Below, one piece after another: positions 1-5,539 of a DNA stretch of 25,122 bases (positions within the stretch are counted from its first letter, which is position 1; every line of letters begins with the position of its first letter). Source of the stretch: an uncultured Collinsella sp. (lineage in GTDB: Bacteria > Actinomycetota > Coriobacteriia > Coriobacteriales > Coriobacteriaceae); assembly GCA_959596495.1 (NCBI GenBank), contig CAUFXK010000020.1:1-25122 (forward strand), given 5' to 3'. Below the pieces are notes generated by a model that did not search any database, was not told the DNA's origin, and saw only the letters and a program-made list of their open reading frames with translations. The position numbers and the translations under genes are program-made.

Positions 1-2
1 GC

Positions 3-434
3 GACGTGCGCCGCACCTTTAACGATTACCGCGACGAGGACGGCATGTCGTTTGTCAAGCTCAAGGTGGGTGCGGGCCATCCGTTTGCCGGTCGCTCGCT
101 CGCCGATATTGGCAGCGCGACGGATATGCTGGTGGTCCTGGTGCTTCGTGACGGTGCGCACCCGGTGCTGCCCAACGGCGATACCGTAATTGAAGAAGGC
201 GACCTTCTGGTTATGGCCGCGCCGACGTTTGAAGAGCGTGCCGAGGTTACGCTACGTGAGGTCACCGTGACGCCGCACGGTCGCCTGGCCGGCCAGCGCC
301 TGCGCGACGTGCCGCAGGGAAAGCACCCCTTTATCGTCGTGATGCTCAAGCGCGACGGCCAAACCATCATCCCCGACGGCAACACCCTCATATACGCCGG
401 CGACGAAGCCGTCATCGCCACGCTAGCGTCGTAG
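3..434 (+). CDS. C-terminal part of ion transporter with two RCK_C (TrkA-C) domains (5' truncated)
   Basis: The reading frame is open to the left edge of the window, so this is the 3' end of a longer gene; the GTG at position 6 is not a convincing start. The visible 142 residues form two tandem modules of about 60 residues. Each shows the RCK_C pattern: a hydrophobic strand, a 'FAGRSLADI' or 'LAGQRLRDV' type motif, then 'PNGDTVIEEGDLL' or 'PDGNTLIYAGDEA'. In known families, RCK_C domains bind a ligand in the cytoplasm and gate potassium or chloride channels and cation/proton antiporters. The membrane part lies outside the window, so ClC-type, CPA-type and TrkA-type parents cannot be separated. 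The protein ends at a TAG 11 bases before a large palindrome. Confidence 0.75.
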   Translation, partial: DVRRTFNDYRDEDGMSFVKLKVGAGHPFAGRSLADIGSATDMLVVLVLRDGAHPVLPNGDTVIEEGDLLVMAAPTFEERAEVTLREVTVTPHGRLAGQRLRDVPQGKHPFIVVMLKRDGQTIIPDGNTLIYAGDEAVIATLAS

Positions 435-445
435 CCATCCCGCCC

Positions 446-518
446 ATAAGTTGCGGTGAAATAGGGACTGAATTGGCCTTCTAGCAGCCATTTCAGTCCC
501 TATTTCACCGCAAGTTAT
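446..518. repeat. Long perfect palindrome, 22-bp arms
   Basis: Positions 451-472 are the exact reverse complement of 492-513, with a 19-base loop at 473-491; four of five further flanking bases also pair. No T-run follows either arm, so this is not a standard intrinsic terminator, although it could stop or stabilise the transporter transcript that ends at 434. It looks more like a dispersed REP or MITE-type intergenic element. Copy number cannot be judged from one window. Confidence 0.7.
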
Positions 519-559
519 TGAGGGGATGGGTTGAAAAACATTTGAATTGACACCGAAAT

Positions 560-587
560 AAAAAAAGCCGGGGAAAACGTCCCCGGC
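560..587 (-). terminator. Intrinsic terminator of the minus-strand RNA unit
   Basis: The 8-bp stem 567-574/580-587 (GCCGGGGA with TCCCCGGC) has a 5-base loop and an A-run at 560-566, which is a T-run on the minus strand. It ends the minus-strand small RNA. It is also the first clear minus-strand terminator below the BREX operon, so it could catch transcripts running antisense through the DUF3800 gene. Confidence 0.75.
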
Positions 588-616
588 ACTTGGAAGCCCT
601 CTCTTTTGAGATGACC
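560..616 (-). ncRNA. Small structured RNA, minus-strand copy of the DUF3800-associated unit
   Basis: Read on the minus strand, 628-560 matches the plus-strand unit at 728-796 almost base for base: a TATAAAGAAATCGGT block, a small hairpin with an AAAA loop, a conserved TCCAAG linker, then a GC-rich terminator hairpin and T-run. The small-hairpin stems differ between the copies but both still pair (CTC/GAG type), which supports a structured RNA. TATAAA at 628-623 can serve as a -10 box, with ATGGCA 18 bases upstream as a weaker -35. The inferred transcript runs from about 616 to 560. No reading frame of note lies inside it, and no gene follows directly on this strand. Confidence 0.55.
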
Positions 617-704
617 GATTTCTTTATATCACGAACGCTAGTTAGATGCCATTCATTGAGGGCTTTATCAGGCGCGCCATCCCATCCCATCCACATGGCG
701 CCAT

Positions 705-733
705 TTGAAAGCCGTCCGATCTCATGCTATAAA
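705..733 (+). promoter_or_regulatory. Sigma-70-type promoter of the plus-strand RNA/DUF3800 unit
   Basis: TTGAAA at 705-710 and TATAAA at 728-733 are separated by exactly 17 bases, close to the bacterial housekeeping consensus. The predicted start is near 740, just ahead of the structured RNA and 75 bases ahead of the DUF3800 start codon. Confidence 0.65.
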
Positions 734-739
734 GAAATC

Positions 740-796
740 GGTACCCTCCAAAAGAGGGGCCTCCAAGAGCCGGGGTCTTACCCCCGGCATTTTTTT
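740..796 (+). ncRNA. Structured RNA upstream of DUF3800 gene (DUF3800-motif-like)
   Basis: Starting from the promoter at 705-733, the predicted transcript of about 57 nt forms a small hairpin (744-748 with 754-758, CCCTC/GAGGG, loop CAAAA). It then has a short linker containing CTCCAAGAG and a terminator hairpin (769-775 with 782-788) followed by seven Ts. The same architecture occurs inverted at 616-560. Several structured RNA motifs upstream of DUF3800 genes have been described by comparative genomics (the 'DUF3800' motifs); I infer that this is a member but cannot say which class. RNA plus terminator plus protein gene resembles the layout of type III toxin-antitoxin operons. A leader or guide role is equally open. 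Confidence 0.6.
769..796 (+). terminator. Intrinsic terminator between the RNA and the DUF3800 gene
   Basis: The stem GCCGGGG (769-775) pairs with CCCCGGC (782-788) across a 6-base loop and is followed by T790-T796. The DUF3800 Shine-Dalgarno GGAGG (805-809) begins only nine bases later, so expression of the protein probably depends on partial read-through. Confidence 0.8.
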
Positions 797-815
797 GCAA
801 AAATGGAGGCCCATC

Positions 816-1493
816 ATGAGCGAACTCTCCGTCTTTGTTGACGAATCTGGCGACCTCGGAGGCGTCTCCAACTACTACCTCGTCACCCTCGTTTTTCACG
901 ATCAAAACGATGCAATCGTTGAACGCATTGACCGCTACGAGCGCGCCCTGTCGCAGTCCTCGCTTCCCAATACGCCTTTTCATGCAGGACCCCTACTGAA
1001 TGGAAACGGCGACTACAAAGATCTTCCCAAGGAGCAGCGAAGGCACATGTTGAGCGCATTTCGCGCGTTCATTCAGCATCTCCCCATACGCTATCTCTGT
1101 CTGCAATACCGTATGAGCGAATTCGCCGGCAATCAAAACGGTCTCGCGGAGAGAATGAGGCGAGACCTCACAGTTGAACTTTTCGACCATCTGGAATTCT
1201 TCCAGCGATACGACACCGTTAAGATTTACTACGACAACGGCCAACCGATTGTAACGGAGGTCATTCATTCTGCGCTTGAGTACGTTCTAGCAAGGGATGT
1301 CATCGTATACCGAGAAGCCACACCACGAGCCTACCGGCTATTCCAAGTTGCTGACTACATCTGTACGATCGAGCTAACGGCTATCAAGTTTGACAGCAAG
1401 GAAGATACAAAGACTGATCGGCTATTTTTTGGAACCCGAAGGACGTTCAAAAAGGGATTTCTCTTATATCTCAGGAAGAAAAGGATGAACTGA
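816..1493 (+). CDS. DUF3800 domain protein
   Basis: This 225-residue protein starts at the ATG at 816, chosen because GGAGG lies at 805-809 six bases upstream and the family motif FVDESGD follows at residues 7-13; an in-frame upstream ATG would run through the terminator hairpin. Further conserved-looking acidic motifs are YYDNG (138-142) and QVADYI (177-182). The spacing of D9, D140 and D180 suggests an RNase H-like metal site, but that is inference. The biochemical role of DUF3800 is not firmly established; members are common in mobile and defence-related regions. The gene is preceded by the structured RNA at 740-796 and ends seven bases from the converging end of the BREX operon. It is less GC-rich than the chromosomal neighbours, in keeping with acquired DNA. 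Confidence 0.85.
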   Translation: MSELSVFVDESGDLGGVSNYYLVTLVFHDQNDAIVERIDRYERALSQSSLPNTPFHAGPLLNGNGDYKDLPKEQRRHMLSAFRAFIQHLPIRYLCLQYRMSEFAGNQNGLAERMRRDLTVELFDHLEFFQRYDTVKIYYDNGQPIVTEVIHSALEYVLARDVIVYREATPRAYRLFQVADYICTIELTAIKFDSKEDTKTDRLFFGTRRTFKKGFLLYLRKKRMN

Positions 1494-1500
1494 CCCGGGG

Positions 1501-1713
1501 TCACCAGTCGTCAGACGCTCCGCAGTCGTCATCGACGGCAAAGTCGCGGAGGTCGAGGCCTTCGCGTTCGGCTCGGGCTAGAAGCTCTTGGGGCGACTCG
1601 TCCTCGATATCCACTACGTCGAGCATGGCGGCCGGAAAGCCTACGCCAGCCGCACTCCCCGCACGGTCGAGCAGGCTCTCGCGCAGCTGATCTACATCAA
1701 CGTCGATCTTCAT
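1501..1713 (-). CDS. Small acidic hypothetical protein at the end of the BREX operon
   Basis: This frame encodes 70 residues. The start at 1713 is preferred over the in-frame ATG at 1731 because GGGAGG (1726-1721) lies seven bases upstream of it. The product is strongly acidic, with a DVDVD stretch at the N-terminus and DDDCGASDDW at the C-terminus, and has no membrane segment or metal motif. It lies 27 bases below the preceding gene and is the last gene of the minus-strand run, so co-transcription with brxL is likely. I do not recognise the family. Acidic small proteins in defence loci can be DNA mimics or antitoxins, but nothing in the sequence proves this. Confidence 0.6.
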   Translation of the reverse strand: MKIDVDVDQLRESLLDRAGSAAGVGFPAAMLDVVDIEDESPQELLARAEREGLDLRDFAVDDDCGASDDW

Positions 1714-1740
1714 GGTGAAACCTCCCGCCAAACCAGGCCC

Positions 1741-3105
1741 TTACTCGTCAGTGCCAAGCTCATTCACGGCAGCAACAAAAGCCGCAACCTGCTTGTTGTC
1801 CATCTGCATGGCCAAGCGCCCCACGGGCTCATCGTAGGCAAACTGCACTTTGTCGATAAAGCAATCCCAAGCACGCTCGTCCACACGCACGGCGGCCTCG
1901 CAATACTGGCTGAGCTTTTTGAGTCCATACCAAAACGCATTCACATGGCGCGCGGGATCCTCATCCAGCACGCCATCGTAGCGACGCCCGTCAAACTCGC
2001 GCATGCGCGCCACGGCAACCTCGAGCGAGTCGCCGCCCTCGGCAGAAGCCTCATCCACCAGCTCGGGAATCGCAACCTCACGCCGAACAGTATGCTTGGT
2101 CGCACCATCGTACTCGCCCACCAGCACGTCCTCATCAAGCCGAGAATCGTAGTCCAAATAGCTCGTGCCACAACAAATGCCGTGCGGGGAGCCCGTGCCA
2201 AACGCACAGAACAACCCGTCGTCGGCAATAACGCGACGGTAGGTTTCAAACGACTTCTTAACCTGAGCGAGCAACTCGGAAAGCTCCCCGGCATCGCACG
2301 CCGTCTCGCACGCAACGCACGCAGACTCGGGCAACGATACCGGCTCCACCGTGCTCCCCGCAACGCGGGCGGCGCGCTCGGCCCGATACGCCTGCGCCGC
2401 CAAGCGCGCTCGCTGCGCAGCGCCGCGCACGTTCGTAAGTTCACGCTCCAGCGCCACGTCACCAGCTACATCGCCAGCCAAATCGCCCGAAAACCCGTCA
2501 GCGCGCTGCAGCCCAGTCGCACTCAGCTCGGACTCAAACGTCGCCGTGATCATGCCCGCAAGGTCCGTCGCATCGGCGGCACAACGCATCTGCTCCAGCT
2601 GCGTACACAGCAGATCGGCATCCAGAGGCACGGCCTCGGCAATGCGCACATCACTCAAACGCGCCGTGCCCTGCAACACCAAAGCCCCCGCGGCATCGTA
2701 CGCCGCGCGAACCCTGGCCGCCGTATACGCACGTAACTTTACCTCGATAAACGCAAGCGTCTGCTCCAAACGGGCCAGCAGCTCGGCCTTATCCTCCATG
2801 CGCAAAAAGGCAGCATAGCGACACTCCATCCGCAGCGGACCAACAATGCCCGCCTGCTTGCGAGCGCATGCAAGCGCGGCGCTCTCAACACGGCGAACAT
2901 ACCCATCAACAGCCCGCACGGCAGACTCGCGCGCAGCGTGCTCAGCAGCCTCGACGCCCCTAAGAACACCCAACAGCTCGCAGGAGCGCGCCTTGCGCAC
3001 CAGCTCCCCACGATCGTACTGCTCAAGCGCCGTCTGACGCTTGGCTACCGATTCAAAGCCAAACAGCTCGTCGAGCAGCTCGCCAACAGAACGCTCGCCC
3101 GCCAT
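1741..3105 (-). CDS. Unrecognised 454-residue cysteine-rich helical protein downstream of brxL
   Basis: A clear start has AAGGAGG seven bases upstream of the ATG at 3105. The product is predicted largely helical, with long Ala/Glu/Arg-rich stretches over about residues 1-260. A cluster ACVACETACD follows, then a region with CAFGTGSPHGICCG and YLDYDSRLDED. More than a dozen cysteines in a cytosolic-looking protein is unusual and could mean metal binding. There is no signal peptide, membrane segment or P-loop. It follows brxL by 74 bases on the same strand and precedes the small acidic gene, so it is probably BREX-operon cargo. It is not one of the core BREX families I know, and no function is assigned. 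Confidence 0.7.
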   Translation of the reverse strand: MAGERSVGELLDELFGFESVAKRQTALEQYDRGELVRKARSCELLGVLRGVEAAEHAARESAVRAVDGYVRRVESAALACARKQAGIVGPLRMECRYAAFLRMEDKAELLARLEQTLAFIEVKLRAYTAARVRAAYDAAGALVLQGTARLSDVRIAEAVPLDADLLCTQLEQMRCAADATDLAGMITATFESELSATGLQRADGFSGDLAGDVAGDVALERELTNVRGAAQRARLAAQAYRAERAARVAGSTVEPVSLPESACVACETACDAGELSELLAQVKKSFETYRRVIADDGLFCAFGTGSPHGICCGTSYLDYDSRLDEDVLVGEYDGATKHTVRREVAIPELVDEASAEGGDSLEVAVARMREFDGRRYDGVLDEDPARHVNAFWYGLKKLSQYCEAAVRVDERAWDCFIDKVQFAYDEPVGRLAMQMDNKQVAAFVAAVNELGTDE

Positions 3106-3179
3106 GGCAAGGCCTCCTTACCCGAACACGCCAATACGCTCGCGGGCCCACGCGCACGCAAGCCTGCTCGCCCGCACTT

Positions 3180-5528
3180 CTACAGATCCAGCGCCTTCTT
3201 CGCGGCGTCGACCGGGTCGCCATCCATGTAGAACACCGGGCTCAACCCCGAAATAATCTCGGACGAAACACTCTGCAAACCCGCGATGGCACTCAGCGGC
3301 AAAATCACGCGCTTGGCGCCGGCGTTTTTGGCCACGCGCATAATGTCCTCGAGCCCGCGGATCTCGTCCATAGAGCCCGACATGCGCAAGATTCCCGGAA
3401 TCGCAAGCGCAGGCATCACCGGGCGGTTGCACGCAGCAGAGCAAAGTCCCACAAACTCGGCGAGCGAAACTTCCTCGGACAGGCCCTTGCTCTGCAGGTC
3501 GTTGTAGAACAGCAGGTAATCCTTGGAGCCAATGTGCATGCCCGGCGCCACGCGGTTCGCCAGGTTCACAAAATTGTCGAACGCGGCCTCAAGCGTATCG
3601 CGCACCGGCTTGTTAAAGGCCACGCCCTCGTACTTAAACTTGCACTCGCCGGCAACGGCCTTGTTCTCCAGCTTGTATACGGCAACCTCGCCGCCCTGCG
3701 ACCTGCCCACGCCAAATACGTGGCCGGACAGCAGCGGCCCGTCGGGAATTAGCGTGTCCTCGGTCTGCTCGGGCACGCGCACCACGTGCACGTCCTGCGG
3801 GTTGTCGGCATCCATATAACCCAGGTTGACGTCGATAAACTCGACGCCCGCCATAATCTTGAGCTGCTCCTTTACACGGCGACGGCCCTCGATGGCGTAG
3901 TCCAGCAGCCAGCGCACGTCGTCCTTGTCCATAGCCTCGTCGGGGAACAGCAGCTTGGCCAGGCCGCTAAAGGTCTTGCGCACGGCGATCTCGTCACGCT
4001 TGTTAAAGTCGCTGTTAAAGCGGAAATACCGGTCGATATGGTGCGTAAAGTCCTTGCGGCGCATCTCCTTGCAAAACTCCGACAGGCAGTCGGTGATCAG
4101 GCCGTAATGCCCGGTCAGCAGGCTCGAGCGCATCTTGGGAATCTCCCAGCCCGGCAGGTAATAGTGGATACGGTCGAAGAAGGCCGAATCGTTGTTAAAT
4201 TCCGGCGGGAACGGATCAAACAAGTGCGTGGTCTTAAGGACGTTTTGCACGGTGTCGTTGATGTTGCCCTCAAAGACCATAGAGGCATCGGCGTTAATCT
4301 GGTCTCGGCCGCGCGCGTAGCTGCCGCTCGCCATGTAGTCCTTCATGATCTGCACGGCGTTGGTGTCCTTAAAGCGCATGCCGGCGACCTCGTCGAACGT
4401 CACGCAGTCCCAGTGGCCCACCAAGCCCACGCGGTCGGCGCGCATGGAGTTCATGCGGCCGAACAGGTTGGCCGTGGTGGTCTGACCTCCCGAAAGCAAA
4501 ATGGCGTAGGGCGAGACCTCTTTGTAGATATGGCTCTTGCCGGTGCCGCGGGGACCCAACTCGCACAGGTTGTAGTTGCGCTCGATGAGCGGCACCATGC
4601 GCTCGATAAAGTGCAGGCGCTCTTTCTCGGAAAGCTCACTGGGCTCATAGCCAGCGGAGCGCAGCAGCATGTTGAGCCACTCGTCGCGCGTAAAGTACTG
4701 GCGCTCTTCGACCATGGCATCCAGGTCCAGGTTGGGCATCTGAATGGGCGTGAGCGACGCCACGCTAAACGGAGAGTCCTCGGGTCCGCGCTTTTTGCGC
4801 TTGGCCTTGGAGCGGCGCGGCGCATCGTCGCCAAAGACCTCCATGCCAAACTCGTCTTCTTCATCCACGGGATGACGATACTCGATGCTCATAATGCACC
4901 AAATGCCGCCCTGCAAAATCTTAGAATAGTCGCGCACGTACTCGGCCGGCATCACAAACGGCTCGATGGTCAGGTTGGCAAACGACGCCACGTAGATATC
5001 TTTGTACTCGTCGAGTTTAGCCGTCACCTTGTCGATAATGGTAAAGCGGCCCAGTTCGCGGATCTTGGACTTAATGCGCTCGGACTCGTCGGGGCGCACG
5101 TAGTTATCGGTGAGGATCTTGCGGATGCGCCCCAGGCCCTCCGCCACGGCATCCTCGTCGTCGGTTGAGCAGTACATACCCAGCAGGTACTCCAGCACAA
5201 AGGTGGGCACGTTGGCGCCGCGCTTCATAAGGGCCGTCAGATCCTTGCGCACGATCTTGCCGGCAAAGTGCTCGAGCAGCTTGCCGTCCAACCCATCCAT
5301 GTCGTAGCCCTCATCCTCGGGAGCCTCGGCCGCAGCCTGGTCATAGCCATCGGTCGAGGATTCATCCCCAGCGGGCGCGGCAGCCTCAACGGGCGCAGCA
5401 GCCACCGACTCCGGAGCAGGCGCAACAACCTCAGCCGCCGGCGCCTCCACGGGCACCACGCCTTCCACCGGCACATCCACATCAATCGAGGGGACTTCCC
5501 ACAGATCGTCGTCACGGCTATCAAACAT
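3180..5528 (-). CDS. brxL: BrxL, AAA+ ATPase with Lon-like C-terminal domain (BREX type 1)
   Basis: This 782-residue protein starts at the ATG at 5528, which has AGGAG eight bases upstream; the GTG at 5537 is only one base from that site and is rejected. Walker A GPRGTGKSH lies near residues 325-333 and Walker B VTFDE near 376-380. The final 80 or so residues (IPGILRMSGS... RVILPLSAIAGL) resemble the Lon protease fold. In known type 1 systems BrxL is a DNA-binding AAA+ ring needed for phage exclusion but not for host methylation. I cannot identify a convincing Ser-Lys dyad by eye. An acidic, Ala/Pro-rich, probably disordered segment at about residues 15-75 makes it longer than the roughly 700 residues I expect. 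It starts 11 bases after pglZ ends, so the two are in one transcript. Confidence 0.92.
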   Translation of the reverse strand: MFDSRDDDLWEVPSIDVDVPVEGVVPVEAPAAEVVAPAPESVAAAPVEAAAPAGDESSTDGYDQAAAEAPEDEGYDMDGLDGKLLEHFAGKIVRKDLTALMKRGANVPTFVLEYLLGMYCSTDDEDAVAEGLGRIRKILTDNYVRPDESERIKSKIRELGRFTIIDKVTAKLDEYKDIYVASFANLTIEPFVMPAEYVRDYSKILQGGIWCIMSIEYRHPVDEEDEFGMEVFGDDAPRRSKAKRKKRGPEDSPFSVASLTPIQMPNLDLDAMVEERQYFTRDEWLNMLLRSAGYEPSELSEKERLHFIERMVPLIERNYNLCELGPRGTGKSHIYKEVSPYAILLSGGQTTTANLFGRMNSMRADRVGLVGHWDCVTFDEVAGMRFKDTNAVQIMKDYMASGSYARGRDQINADASMVFEGNINDTVQNVLKTTHLFDPFPPEFNNDSAFFDRIHYYLPGWEIPKMRSSLLTGHYGLITDCLSEFCKEMRRKDFTHHIDRYFRFNSDFNKRDEIAVRKTFSGLAKLLFPDEAMDKDDVRWLLDYAIEGRRRVKEQLKIMAGVEFIDVNLGYMDADNPQDVHVVRVPEQTEDTLIPDGPLLSGHVFGVGRSQGGEVAVYKLENKAVAGECKFKYEGVAFNKPVRDTLEAAFDNFVNLANRVAPGMHIGSKDYLLFYNDLQSKGLSEEVSLAEFVGLCSAACNRPVMPALAIPGILRMSGSMDEIRGLEDIMRVAKNAGAKRVILPLSAIAGLQSVSSEIISGLSPVFYMDGDPVDAAKKALDL

Positions 5529-5539
5529 AGGGCACACTC

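Noticed and set aside
705..815. In-frame N-terminal extension of the DUF3800 gene starting at 705
   Set aside because: It would translate the promoter -10 box, structured RNA and terminator hairpin; GGAGG with a correct spacing points to the ATG at 816.
1588..2736. A 382-codon plus-strand open frame opposite the BREX tail genes
   Set aside because: It is antisense to the frame at 1741-3105, which has a strong ribosome site; the translated text is Arg/His/Ala-rich, as expected of shadow frames.
3786..5168. A 460-codon plus-strand open frame opposite brxL
   Set aside because: It is antisense to brxL with its Walker motifs, and shows no start site or domain of its own.
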